DNA of 64,000 nucleotides from Bog-366 sp963722555 (GTDB lineage Bacteria > Acidobacteriota > Terriglobia > UBA7540), in assembly GCA_963722555.1 (NCBI GenBank), contig CAVRNQ010000006.1, forward strand, positions 62,001 through 126,000. Direction: 5' to 3'. Positions 1 to 7,699 of the stretch are shown piece by piece; the stretch's first letter is position 1, and each line of letters opens with the position of its first letter. A program made the translations under genes and the position numbers. The notes beneath the pieces were generated by a model that did not search any database, had not been told where the DNA came from, and saw only the letters and a list, made by a program, of their open reading frames with translations.

Positions 1-1
1 C

Positions 2-640
2 AGTGACCCTCGGCACCGAATGATCTGGAAACTCCTTCTCTGGGCCGGCAATCGACGCGGAGAGATTCGCGGCCTACGGTGGCGCTCGATTCACTGGAAC
101 CAGAACTCCATTCTGGTGACGGAGTCGGTGTGGGAAGGCCAATCCGGTCGGCCAAAAACGAAGAAGGGCTATCGCAAGATCGTGCTCACGACAACGCAGA
201 TCCTGGAGTTGAAGAAGTACAAGGATGAGAATTATCCCAACGCCGGGCCGGACGATTGGGTATTCCCCGGCATCCACAACCGCCCCGTTGACCTGAAGCG
301 GTTTATGAGTACGCATGTAAAACCGATCTGTAATGAACTGGGCATCAGAGGTGTAAGCCTGCACGGCCTTCGTCACCTGAACAACTCCATGATGCTCAGC
401 GAAGGCGTGGATGTGAAAACACGCATGGATCGGTTGGGTCACGTCTCCGAGAACACGAACATGATCTACTCCCACGTCGGAGACGAGGCGCAGCTGGCGG
501 CTTCCGAAGCGATTGAGCGTCGGCTGGAGAAAGCTCGAAAAGAACTTGAAAGCAAGAAGTCGGGGTCAGAGGCCCCGCCTTCGCTCTTATCTGTGACGCT
601 AAGTGTGACGCCGAATCAGCCTGTTCCGCTAACTGATTGA
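2..640 (+). CDS. tyrosine recombinase/integrase, C-terminal catalytic part (5' end outside window)
   Basis: The reading frame is open from the left edge, so the N-terminal SAM-like DNA-binding domain lies outside the window. The visible part is the catalytic domain of a phage or ICE-type tyrosine recombinase, which cuts and rejoins DNA through a covalent 3'-phosphotyrosine. All expected residues are present: the first Arg in GNRRGEIRGLRW, a Lys in the KTKKGYRK hairpin, the HGLRH box, the LGH histidine and the nucleophile Tyr in MIYSHV. The Lys/Glu-rich tail after the active site is normal. The stop codon lies 5 bp from the 3' end of a convergent tRNA-Thr, a classic layout for an element integrated in a tRNA gene. 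Nothing suggests decay in the visible part. Confidence 0.9.
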   Translation, partial: SDPRHRMIWKLLLWAGNRRGEIRGLRWRSIHWNQNSILVTESVWEGQSGRPKTKKGYRKIVLTTTQILELKKYKDENYPNAGPDDWVFPGIHNRPVDLKRFMSTHVKPICNELGIRGVSLHGLRHLNNSMMLSEGVDVKTRMDRLGHVSENTNMIYSHVGDEAQLAASEAIERRLEKARKELESKKSGSEAPPSLLSVTLSVTPNQPVPLTD

Positions 641-645
641 AGGAA

Positions 646-721
646 TGGAGCCGGCGACCAGACTTGAACTGGTGACCCTCGGTTTACGAAACCGATGCTC
701 TACCGACTGAGCTACGCCGGC
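646..721 (-). tRNA. tRNA-Thr (anticodon CGU), CCA encoded
   Basis: The minus strand folds into a full 76-nt cloverleaf. The 7-bp acceptor stem is GCCGGCG/CGCCGGC, the D arm is GCTCAGTCGGTAGAGC, and the anticodon loop TTCGTAA gives CGU (threonine, codon ACG). The T arm is CCAGTTCAAGTCTGG, and the 3' TCCA includes an encoded CCA. An integrase gene ends 5 bp beyond the 3' end, so this gene is the probable attachment target of the element to the left. Confidence 0.95.
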
Positions 722-1019
722 CAAACGGAACAAAAATGCTCACCCGGTAGGGCCAGCGTCGCCGCCAATCCAGCGGGTGAGCATCTCGAGAGGAGAATAG
801 AATGGCGGACGCGCTCCGCCACCTAAACTCACAAGAAGTCTAGAAAAACCCTCAGACTATGTCAAGAAGATTTTCAGGAATTTTTTTGGCAGATAAGCTA
901 TTTAGTTTCATTAACTTACAGTAAAACTTCGCCATTGGAAATCGATATATGGGAAAAGCCCAATAAATCCCGCCTTGCTATCCTAGAATGCTTGTAAGTT
1001 ATTGATAAAACAATAGATG
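722..1019. other. intergenic region, no gene seen
   Basis: The stretch holds the tRNA leader and promoter. Beyond about 865 it is AT-rich with no convincing coding frame. Nothing else could be recognised. Confidence 0.6.
837..865 (-). promoter_or_regulatory. sigma70-type promoter for tRNA-Thr
   Basis: On the minus strand there is TTGACA (860-865), a 17-bp spacer and TAGACT (837-842), a near-consensus promoter firing toward the tRNA. Transcription would start near 830, leaving a leader of about 110 nt. The leader holds two inverted repeats: TGCTCACCCG/CGGGTGAGCA at about 736-783 and GGCGGA-CGCGC-TCCGCC at about 804-820. Confidence 0.7.
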
Positions 1020-2111
1020 CTAAGTTCTCAGATTAAGCCTGATGATCTGATCGTCATCGGCATGGCCCCATTGCCAGTCGGGAAAGAATCTCGCCGCAAC
1101 TCTCCGTGAGAGGAAAAAAATGATTCCCGCAGTAAGACCTCCGGCGATGAGGAAGGCCGTGAGGATGAAGATAGCCAGAATCATCTGGATGAGTTGCAAG
1201 GTAAAAGATCTTTCTGTGACGTAGCGTTCGTCCCAACTCACTCCTTGGGTAACGCGGAACTGATCCATCAGCAGGGAGGCTGTCTCCGAATTGCCCGCGT
1301 GGAGGACCAGAAACACGAAGGAACCTCGGCGCCGCCCGTAAAGCGTGTCCGCCCCGCGCTCCTGATTGAGTGCAAGGAAATTCGTCAACGCCCCGAAGCG
1401 GACCCGCGCAATTTGCGGCGTGGGGTAACTGATGGCCATCAGGGTCGAAGGTCCTTTGGCTGTCTGGTACTGGCCAAGTTGAACTTCCGCGCCTTGCTCA
1501 AAGCCGACGAGGTCGGTGCGGAAGGCGGGCAGCGCGCGCTTGGCAGCTTCGAGCCCGAAGAGATATTTCTCGCTTCCTGGCGTCAGATCCCTCACCGGCA
1601 ACCGCAGGGGGAGAGTCGTGAGCGGATTGGCAGCCGGTTTGGTTCCCCTTACGAAGACAAGTAACGCCAAGGTGTCGTTTTCCGCCAGGGTTGCATCCTT
1701 GCCTCGCAGGAAGCGCAGGAAATTCTTCCCGCGTGCCATCAGCGTACTGTTCGCGTCTCCGTAAGCGAGGTCAACCCCCTTCTCGGGCAGCATCCCAGGC
1801 GTGGTATAGAAAGTCAGCAGCCCGTAAGCGGAAGTGGCATCCGGCGCGGGCTCCACCACGACCTGCACTCGCGTCTTGCCGAGCTCGTAGGTCCGCAACT
1901 CCAGTGCCTTCACGCCGTATTCCTGTTCAATGGCCGGATCGCCGCCATACTTGCTCACCGCGGAAAGTGGCAGGGGTCCGGATTCCACTAGACGCCAGTT
2001 GGCGGCTGGCACCAGGGGCATGACCAGGGGTTTCTGCTGGGCAGGGCAGAGGAAGGGTATTGCCGTAAGCGCGACCAGGAGCCAAAGCTGTTTCGAAAGC
2101 CGCCGAGCCAT
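1020..2111 (-). CDS. DUF6599-like membrane-anchored envelope protein
   Basis: The start is taken at ATG 2111, one codon after a GTG. Residues 1-25 form a signal peptide ending in a PAQQ-type cleavage site, followed by a large periplasmic domain. Near residues 305-335 there is one strong transmembrane helix, then RR and a short acidic cytoplasmic tail. The overall organisation (N-terminal signal, beta-rich domain with YGLLTFY and GNFVFL-like strands, C-terminal helix) resembles the DUF6599 family, known mainly from Acidobacteriota. The family name is from memory, and the molecular function is unknown. The start lies 15 bp after the stop of the amidase gene on the same strand, so it is almost certainly cotranscribed with the cell-wall hydrolases and may act in the same envelope process. 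Confidence 0.75.
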   Translation of the reverse strand: MARRLSKQLWLLVALTAIPFLCPAQQKPLVMPLVPAANWRLVESGPLPLSAVSKYGGDPAIEQEYGVKALELRTYELGKTRVQVVVEPAPDATSAYGLLTFYTTPGMLPEKGVDLAYGDANSTLMARGKNFLRFLRGKDATLAENDTLALLVFVRGTKPAANPLTTLPLRLPVRDLTPGSEKYLFGLEAAKRALPAFRTDLVGFEQGAEVQLGQYQTAKGPSTLMAISYPTPQIARVRFGALTNFLALNQERGADTLYGRRRGSFVFLVLHAGNSETASLLMDQFRVTQGVSWDERYVTERSFTLQLIQMILAIFILTAFLIAGGLTAGIIFFLSRRVAARFFPDWQWGHADDDQIIRLNLRT

Positions 2112-2126
2112 CACTTTTTCAGGATA

Positions 2127-4178
2127 TCAGAAATCCGGACGGGCGGCGGCGGAAGTTTGCTGCGAGGCAGCCCGCTCGACGGTCGCAATTTCACCGAGGT
2201 TCTTCACATACTCCACAATCCCGCTGTAGAGCGCGCTGGCGATCTTCTCGCGGTAGTCCGGACGCTTCAGCATCCGCTCGTCGCGGGGGTTGGTCAGGAA
2301 GGAAATCTCCGCCAGCACGGAAGGCATGTTGGCGCCGATCAGCACCACGAAGGGTGCTTTCTTCACCCCGCGATCGCGCTGCGCGCCGCTGGCCTTAGTC
2401 ATGCGCGTATAGACTTCGCGCTGCACTTGCTTGGCAAGATCCTGCGATTCCTCAATCTTCTCAGTCATCGCGATTTTTTTGATCAGATTCTGGAGTTCAT
2501 GCACGGATTCCTGTGAGGTGGCGTTTTCGCGGGCCGCCACTTCCAGCGCCTCGGGGCTCGAGGTGAAGTTCAGGTAATAGGTTTCGACGCCCCGCGCATT
2601 CCGGTCGGGGCTGGCGTTGGCGTGAACGGAAAGGAACAGGTCCGCGCCCTTCTCGTTGGCGATGGCGGTGCGTTCTTCCAGCGGGATGAACGTGTCGTCG
2701 CTGCGCGTCATGATGACCTCGCAGCCGGTGCTGTGTTCCAGGAGTTCCTTGAGCCGCAGGGCCACGTCCAGGACCACGTCTTTTTCATTTAGTCCCGTGG
2801 GCCCGATGGTTCCCGTATCGTGACCGCCGTGCCCGGGATCGATGACGATGCGGCCAATCTTCAGGCCTAGAGCGCGCGTCAGCGTGCGCGAGCCCGCCTC
2901 CGTGGGGGCCGCCGGTTGGACGGCGGGCGCGGGGGGCGTGGCCCCCGTCTCGGCTTCGGCCTTGGGCTTCTTGTGAGTTTCCGGCACTACGGGAGGTTTC
3001 CGCGAGGCTGTCTCCTTCTCCTCCGCGCCTGCGGTCGTGGACTCCAGACTATCCGTCTTGGCCTCCACGGCCCGGGGAGCAGGCGGAGGGGGCTTCGCAG
3101 CCATGTCAGCGCGCGCTCCAGACGTGACGGCGACCGAAACCGGAGCACTCGGAAGTTTCTCGGCCTGGCGGCCCTCGGGGCCGGGGAGCGTGCCTGCCTG
3201 CGCAGGCAGGGCAGGTTTGGCGGCCTTGGCGGTTTGGGGCTGCGGCACGCCGTGCACGTCGATCACCAGCCGGAAAGGATTGGGGAGCGAGAAAACCGAG
3301 TAGTCCTCAATCTTCTCCACGTCCAGCACTATGCGCGTGACGTCCGCGGAAAATTGCGCCACGCGAATCTGCCGCAGGAACCCGTCTTCCACTGGAAACG
3401 TCTTGCCCACCAGCGCGGGGTTCAACCGCGCGTTTTGAAGGTTTAGTACGATGCGGTCCGGGTTGGAAAGACGCACCGTGTCGAATTTGATTTCGCCTTC
3501 GACTCCGATCACGATGCGTGAATAATTGGGGCCGACCCAGCGGCGTACCGCCGTCACTTCCGGCGGCCCCGCGTGCCCCTCTGCCGGGGGCTTCTCGGGC
3601 GGAGGAGGCGCAGCGTGGGCCTTAGCCCGCTCGGCCGCTTCGAGATCGATCTGCTTCAGCTTCTCCTGTGCGTCGGCCAGCTTGTCGGACTTGGGATAGG
3701 TCTGGACGAAGTCTTGGAAGGTCTGGCGGGCTTCTTCCCGATCCACGAGATCTGTGCGGTAAATCTCTCCCACCGTAAACAGCGCGTCGCGCGAGAGGCG
3801 GTTCTGCGGGTATTCCTTGATCAAGAAGCGGTAGGTCTTGATCGATTCCAGGTAGTACGAGTCGGAGGCAAAGACGCGCCCCATTTCCTCATAGAGTTCA
3901 GCTATGGCTGCGAGCGCCACGGGCGTTTTGCTGTAGGCAGGATTAAGGCGATAGACCTCGCGGTAGGCGTCGATGACCTTCCGATAGTCCGCCTTGCTGC
4001 GCTGGCTTTCGGGCTGGGATTCAAGCGTGGTGCGCAGCCGCTGGGCATGGTCGAGAGCCGCGATGGCGCCCTGGCGCCGGGCCGGCGATACAGCGCAAAT
4101 AGAAAAGGCGGGCCAGGCCAGAAAACTGGCCACGAGCAGGACCCCTGCCAACCCTTTTCGTGAACCGATGACCTTCAA
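2127..4178 (-). CDS. N-acetylmuramoyl-L-alanine amidase with TPR and AMIN domains
   Basis: This is a periplasmic zinc amidase that cleaves the bond between MurNAc and the stem peptide, usually during cell separation. Layout: signal peptide 1-30; TPR-like helices about 35-180 (YREVYRLNPAYSK, LIKEYPQNRLSRDALF); AMIN domain about 205-310 that targets septal peptidoglycan; Pro/Ala-rich linker about 315-435; Amidase_3 domain about 440-665. Zinc and catalytic residues are visible: His in DPGHGG, Glu in LNEKDV, His in SVHANAS and Glu in LAEISFLTN. At 683 residues it is longer than E. coli AmiC because of the TPR region and linker. It sits between a lytic transglycosylase and a DUF6599-like gene in a tight operon. 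It resembles AmiA/B/C, but no exact orthologue is claimed. Confidence 0.93.
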   Translation of the reverse strand: MKVIGSRKGLAGVLLVASFLAWPAFSICAVSPARRQGAIAALDHAQRLRTTLESQPESQRSKADYRKVIDAYREVYRLNPAYSKTPVALAAIAELYEEMGRVFASDSYYLESIKTYRFLIKEYPQNRLSRDALFTVGEIYRTDLVDREEARQTFQDFVQTYPKSDKLADAQEKLKQIDLEAAERAKAHAAPPPPEKPPAEGHAGPPEVTAVRRWVGPNYSRIVIGVEGEIKFDTVRLSNPDRIVLNLQNARLNPALVGKTFPVEDGFLRQIRVAQFSADVTRIVLDVEKIEDYSVFSLPNPFRLVIDVHGVPQPQTAKAAKPALPAQAGTLPGPEGRQAEKLPSAPVSVAVTSGARADMAAKPPPPAPRAVEAKTDSLESTTAGAEEKETASRKPPVVPETHKKPKAEAETGATPPAPAVQPAAPTEAGSRTLTRALGLKIGRIVIDPGHGGHDTGTIGPTGLNEKDVVLDVALRLKELLEHSTGCEVIMTRSDDTFIPLEERTAIANEKGADLFLSVHANASPDRNARGVETYYLNFTSSPEALEVAARENATSQESVHELQNLIKKIAMTEKIEESQDLAKQVQREVYTRMTKASGAQRDRGVKKAPFVVLIGANMPSVLAEISFLTNPRDERMLKRPDYREKIASALYSGIVEYVKNLGEIATVERAASQQTSAAARPDF

Positions 4179-4241
4179 CCTGGGTGTCTCCGCAATTCCC
4201 CGCTCGCACGGCGCGGCCGGCTGAACCAGCTCGCTCCCTCG

Positions 4242-4940
4242 CTATTCCACGTTCGTGTAATGCACCACCCCGTGCTCGTCAACGTACCGGGTGATGGAAG
4301 GTTGGGGCGGTTCCCGGGGAGTAGTGCTCTTGGCCGGCGCGGGCGCGTCCCCGGTTTGGTAGAGGTTCCTGACTTTGCGCACGTAATTGCGCGTCTCTGC
4401 GAACGCTGGAATGCCTCCGTAGCGTTGGACCGAGTGCTCCCCCGCGTTGTAAGCCGCGAGCGACAGGCCCAAGTCGCCCCCGAAAAGCTCCAGGAGGTAC
4501 TTAAGGTAGTTGACGCCGCCCTCCAGGTTCTGCTTGGGATCGAAAGGGTTCTCCACGCCGAATCGCTGCGCCGTGGCCGGAACCAGTTGCATCAGGCCCA
4601 TGGCGCCCTTGCGCGATACGGCCTTGGGGTCGTAATCCGATTCGACGCGAACGATGGCACGGACCAGTTCGGGATCCACTTTGAACCGGCTCGCCGTTTG
4701 CTCCAGCAGGCCGTCGATCTCCTCCGGCGCACGCGCCAGCGCCGCGGCCGGGTTGGGGCGAAAGCTGCGCGTCATCCAATCCACGTGGGTGGCGGCGTCG
4801 CCGGTGTTGACGTAAACCTTGTGGCCGTGCTCGTCCACTAGCATCACGATCTGATCAGCTTGGGCGGCAGTTGGAAGTAAGGTGTAAAGGAATAGCCCGC
4901 TCAGAAGAACGGCCCAGTGTGAATGGATAAGAATACGCAT
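4242..4940 (-). CDS. secreted lytic transglycosylase (SLT domain)
   Basis: The enzyme cleaves the beta-1,4 MurNAc-GlcNAc bond of peptidoglycan to give 1,6-anhydroMurNAc. The start is ATG 4940, preceded by GAGGAG, with a clean signal peptide (MRILIHSHWAVLL...AQA). An upstream in-frame ATG would only add a charged tail. The SLT fold covers about residues 85-195. The catalytic Glu is in VRVESDYDP (near residue 100), with GLMQL and the AAYNAGE motif further on. The protein begins and ends with short DEHGHKVYVN and DEHGVVHYTN segments, which resemble the DUF4124-type beta element often fused to such enzymes. It is the first gene of the operon leading to the amidase, 63 bp away. Confidence 0.92.
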   Translation of the reverse strand: MRILIHSHWAVLLSGLFLYTLLPTAAQADQIVMLVDEHGHKVYVNTGDAATHVDWMTRSFRPNPAAALARAPEEIDGLLEQTASRFKVDPELVRAIVRVESDYDPKAVSRKGAMGLMQLVPATAQRFGVENPFDPKQNLEGGVNYLKYLLELFGGDLGLSLAAYNAGEHSVQRYGGIPAFAETRNYVRKVRNLYQTGDAPAPAKSTTPREPPQPSITRYVDEHGVVHYTNVE

Positions 4941-5514
4941 AGGGCTCCTCGCACCTCGCCCCTGGCGCCCGCTCGAGATTATTCCCCTCCCATTCACCCA
5001 GGCCCGGAACGCGTCCCATCACGCTCCCCCGCCTTCGCCCTTGCCGGGAGCCTCGCTTGGCGTCTGCACTCCCCTCAGGGCTCAGCCCATCGCGGGCCTT
5101 AGTTGCTATTGATTATAGCATCGGGCGTCAAGCCGAGTATACAGTACAGAGGTTGTTGTACGAAGGTTGTGGGTAGGGGTGTCGTTTGCGAGGCACGGGC
5201 GCTCCGAGGTGCCGTCATTCCCGCGCAAGCGGGAATCTATGAATGCATCGCCCCCGAAGAGACCCCTCACCCGTCCCGATATGCCGGGACACCCTCTCCC
5301 CTGGGAGAGGGCTAGGAATTAGAATCACAGCCCTCTCCCCTTGCGGGAGAGGGTGCCCGAGGCACGAGGGAGGGGGCCCCGAGCACCGGGGGTGAGGGGT
5401 ATTTTTCAACCCCATTGGACTTTGACGGAACCCTGGACCCCGCCCAGCGCCGATTCCCTTTGCGGCAATACTTCTTGTTAGAATCCGCGCCACGGGAGAG
5501 TTTCCCTGGCGCTC
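4941..5514. other. repeat-rich intergenic region, no gene seen
   Basis: The region holds the upstream sequence of the transglycosylase, a short palindrome around 5219-5234 (CCCGCGCAAGCGGG) and the palindromic element at 5262-5400. No credible coding frame was seen. Confidence 0.6.
5262..5400. repeat. palindromic intergenic element, CCCTCTCCC type
   Basis: The ends are inverted copies, ACCCCTCACCC (5262-5272) and GGGTGAGGGGT (5390-5400). Two internal hairpins carry CCCTCTCCC/GGGAGAGGG. Related sequence occurs at about 24125-24256, 24731-24808 and 48868-48959. Confidence 0.7.
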
Positions 5515-5820
5515 ATGAAGATCTGCCACACTTGCCAGCAGACCTACTCCGATGATGTTGAGTTCTGTCCGCGCGACGGCGCTCGCCTTGCCGCGCAAGC
5601 CACGGAAACCGAAGCGCAGCTTGCCGCTGGACTCTCTCGTCGTTTTCGCCTTGTCCGCCGCTTGGGCGCGGGCGGCATGGGTCCAGTCTTCCTCGCCGAG
5701 CAGATCGCGGTTGGCAACCGTCCGGTGGCGCTCAAGGTCCTGAGCCGCAAGCTGCTGGATGACCCCGAATTCCTGCTGCGTTATATTGTTTCCAGATCTG
5801 TCATGCATGCTAGAATATGA
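5515..5820 (+). pseudogene. N-terminal fragment of a zinc-ribbon Ser/Thr protein kinase
   Basis: The fragment starts with a Cys motif (CHTCQQ, then FCPRDG), normal for bacterial PknB-like kinases with an N-terminal zinc ribbon. It then shows the start of the kinase fold: the glycine loop LGAGGMGPVFLAEQ (50-63) and the ATP-binding Lys in VALKVL (about 74). Homology stops at residue 89-90 (DDPEFLLRY), where family members continue with further helices. About ten unrelated residues and a stop follow. No catalytic HRD or DFG motif remains, so no kinase activity is possible. The break near position 5782 coincides with the start of the VapBC cassette, which suggests that its arrival or a deletion removed the rest. 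Confidence 0.8.
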
Positions 5821-5853
5821 CTGGATGGAGTTCTGTGTCATGAAGGGATGATT

Positions 5854-6102
5854 ATGTCTAACGTTCGCTTGCGCGTTAATGAGAACGGCCGAGTCGTCCT
5901 TCCGGCGTCCTTTCGCAAGGCCCTTAACATCCGCCCCGGCGACCAGGTGCTGGCACGTCTGGAAGGCGACGAAGTGAGGATCACGACGCTGAAGCATCGC
6001 ATCGAGCGAGCGCAACGCCATGTGCGGCAATTCGTGAAACCAGGAAGGTCATTAGCGGACGAGTTGATTGCCGAGCGTCGCGAGGCCGCCAAGCATGAGT
6101 AG
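5854..6102 (+). CDS. vapB: AbrB/MazE-type antitoxin (VapB-like)
   Basis: This is a small SpoVT/AbrB swapped-hairpin DNA-binding protein. Residues about 1-45 carry the hallmark NENGRVVLPASFRKAL and IRPGDQVLARLEGDEVRI strands. The C-terminal part is a charged helix that would wrap around and neutralise the toxin. ATG 5854 is chosen because GAAGGG (5842-5847) lies 6 nt before it; ATG 5848 would add two residues. The stop overlaps the toxin start by 8 nt, typical of an autoregulated toxin-antitoxin operon in which the antitoxin binds its own promoter. It stands directly after the broken kinase gene. Confidence 0.88.
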   Translation: MSNVRLRVNENGRVVLPASFRKALNIRPGDQVLARLEGDEVRITTLKHRIERAQRHVRQFVKPGRSLADELIAERREAAKHE

Positions 6103-6481
6103 CATTGTGCTGGATGCCTCGGCGCTATTGGCGGTGCTCAACCAGGAGCCGGGAGCGGAGAATCTGCCACCGGAACGTCTGGCCCAAGCGACCATCAGCA
6201 CCGTGAATCTCGCCGAGGCCCACAGCAAATTGGTTCGGGAGGGCGTTGATCCTGATGAGGCTTGGGAAGATGTCATGAGCCCTATTCAGGAGTGTGCCCC
6301 GTTTACCGCGGAGCAGGCCAAGATTGCCGGAAGCTTGGCGGCCCAGACCCGTTCCCTCGGCCTGTCGCTCGGAGACCGGGCCTGTCTGGCTCTGGGCCTA
6401 GCCCTCAAGGCCCCGGTCTACACCACCGATCGCGCCTGGAAGAGTTTGAAGTTGGGAATCCGCATTCACGTCATCCGGTAG
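6095..6481 (+). CDS. vapC: PIN-domain ribonuclease toxin (VapC-like)
   Basis: This is a 128-residue PIN-domain endoribonuclease, the toxin of a VapBC pair; family members cut tRNAs or rRNA. The acidic metal-binding residues are all there: Asp in SIVLDASALL, Glu in VNLAEAHSKL, Asp in SLGDRACLAL and Asp in VYTTDRAWK. ATG 6095 is chosen because the PIN fold starts at residue 3 and because of the 8-nt overlap with the antitoxin. An upstream in-frame start would only add nine residues read from within the antitoxin gene. The pair looks intact and functional. Confidence 0.9.
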   Translation: MSSIVLDASALLAVLNQEPGAENLPPERLAQATISTVNLAEAHSKLVREGVDPDEAWEDVMSPIQECAPFTAEQAKIAGSLAAQTRSLGLSLGDRACLALGLALKAPVYTTDRAWKSLKLGIRIHVIR

Positions 6482-6610
6482 CGGGGAAGCAATGCAGTAG
6501 GCAGTAAGCAGAAGGCCGTAGGCAGCGAGCGCCGTTGGCGAGTCCCGGCGCGCCGGGATGGGCACTTCAAACAGGCTCGGTCGCAATCGCGGCCCCGCCT
6601 TTTTGCTTTG

Positions 6611-6696
6611 GTAGCGCGGAGTTGTTCTTGAACTCCGCGGCTTGTATACTCGAAACCATCGAAGAGCCGCAGAGTTACAAACCAACTCTGCGCTAC
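6611..6696. repeat. small palindromic element with GTAGCGC...GCGCTAC ends
   Basis: The element is 86 bp long. It begins GTAGCGCGGAGTT (6611-6623) and ends with the near-perfect inverted copy AACTCTGCGCTAC (6684-6696). The same type of ends occurs at 7187-7316, 46486 and 53114-53167, so this is a dispersed family. Confidence 0.7.
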
Positions 6697-6891
6697 CGGC
6701 TGTTTGGACACGGGGACATCGCGCCTGGAATAGTCGCGGGGATGACCGTTCACCCTGGCACCATCATTGAAACCGTAAATAATCACGGATTGCACGCAGG
6801 CGCTAATGGCGGCTACCACGTGCATGTTCAACGTTCTGGCAATCAGTATAGTGCGACCCGCGGTCCGATTCTTCGACCATGTCATCAGTGA
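6697..6891 (+). pseudogene. possible remnant of an M23-like peptidase domain
   Basis: Directly after the palindromic element one frame reads LFGHGDIAPGIVAGM, then VHPGTIIETVNNHG, then GANGGYHVHVQ. The pattern (GH near the start, a PG turn, NHG, and a HxH motif near the end) recalls the M23 peptidase core, but no start codon or complete domain is present. The remnant reading is tentative. It fits the other broken genes around it. Confidence 0.25.
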
Positions 6892-6904
6892 AGGGGTAAC
6901 GCGA

Positions 6905-7201
6905 ATGCGGATTGGGATTAGAGTCATGTTAATTGCCTGTCTGTGGTTGACCCCAAGTCGGTTGCCCGGTCAAGACGGGCCCCAGACACCATTGGGGGAG
7001 AAGAGCGGCTTCGGGACGATATACGGGACAGTCGTTACATCATTTTTCGAAACACGCCTTCACAATGTGCCTGTGTACGTCTTTACTTTGGCGCAAAGTC
7101 GGCGGCTCCGAGAGATGGACGAGAGCGCATACAAGCGTGCCCATGCTCCCGGCGTGGTCGATGGCGAGTTCGGGGCGATCGAGCGGGTAGCGCAGAGTTA
7201 G
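6905..7201 (+). pseudogene. truncated secreted protein with carboxypeptidase-like N-terminus
   Basis: ATG 6905 follows GAAGGGG at a suitable distance. Residues 1-22 are a signal peptide ending in PGQ. The mature part starts like a carboxypeptidase-regulatory-type beta sandwich (FGTIYGTVVTSFFE, then LHNVPVYVFTLAQSRRL). The frame ends at residue 98, with its stop codon inside the left inverted repeat of the palindromic element at 7187. Insertion of that element therefore appears to have replaced the natural C-terminus. Whether a short secreted product is still made is unknown. Confidence 0.55.
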
Positions 7202-7316
7202 GCGTAGTTTGCCTTACTCTGCGGTTCTTAGCATGGTAACCTCAACGTGTTTATTAACCTCCAAGGAAGAAAGGCCGCAGAGTAATCCCGCTCGGGGCGG
7301 GATAACTCTGCGCTAC
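7187..7316. repeat. palindromic element with GTAGCGC...GCGCTAC ends, second copy
   Basis: The left end is GTAGCGCAGAGTT (7187-7199) and the right end is its exact inverse AACTCTGCGCTAC (7304-7316), with 13-bp arms. Inside, a second inverted pair ACTCTGCGG/CCGCAGAGT is visible. It truncates the gene at 6905. Confidence 0.75.
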
Positions 7317-7348
7317 GACGCGGGCTCATGCCTTCTACCCTTGGCATC

Positions 7349-7594
7349 TCACGACTTGTTCGTAAGCGCTTTTTCTACCGCTTCCGGGTTCCTATCAATC
7401 ACCGTCAAATAGGCGCGCACCGCGCTTTCTGGACGCCTGCGCCCTTCCTCCCATTCCTGGAGCGAGCGGGGGCTCAAGGCATAGCGCCGTGAGAATTCCG
7501 CTTGCGACAGGCCCAGCCTGGACCGGATCGCCCTCACCTCCACATCCTCAGGGACCTCGACGTATCGCATGGGAAGGGCCGTCCTCCCCTCCAC
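7349..7594 (-). pseudogene. HTH antitoxin of HigA/NadS type, N-terminally truncated
   Basis: This is a Xre-type helix-turn-helix protein (LGLSQAEFSRRYALSPRSLQEWEEGRRRPESAV), as found in antitoxins of the HigA/NadS type. The first possible start is GTG 7594, but the same frame continues upstream in family-like sequence (EVVDH before VEGRTALP) to a stop at 7610-7612. About 20 N-terminal residues of a normal protein are therefore missing. No RelE/HigB-like toxin is found next to it. The DNA-binding domain is intact, so a shortened repressor could still be made from the GTG. The break lies about 40 bp from the repeat that flanks the group II intron. Confidence 0.7.
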
Positions 7595-7650
7595 GTGATC
7601 GACAACTTCCTACATGGCGGTAATCAGCAAGCGTACCGTAGGCGCCAGTC

Positions 7651-7699
7651 TCTGAGGTCTGCGGTTCCTCCTCAGATTCACGCTTCCGAATCCGAGGGG
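7651..7699. repeat. 49-bp direct repeat, copy flanking the 3' side of the intron
   Basis: The sequence beginning TCTGAGGTCTGCGGTTCCTC matches, with few differences and equal length, the segment at 9622-9670 on the other side of the intron. Confidence 0.75.

Noticed and set aside
3..13. GTGACCCTCGG at the left edge matching part of the tRNA-Thr region (about 672-682) as an att core
   Set aside because: Only about 10 bp, located inside the integrase coding frame and matching the middle of the tRNA rather than its 3' end; chance is likely.
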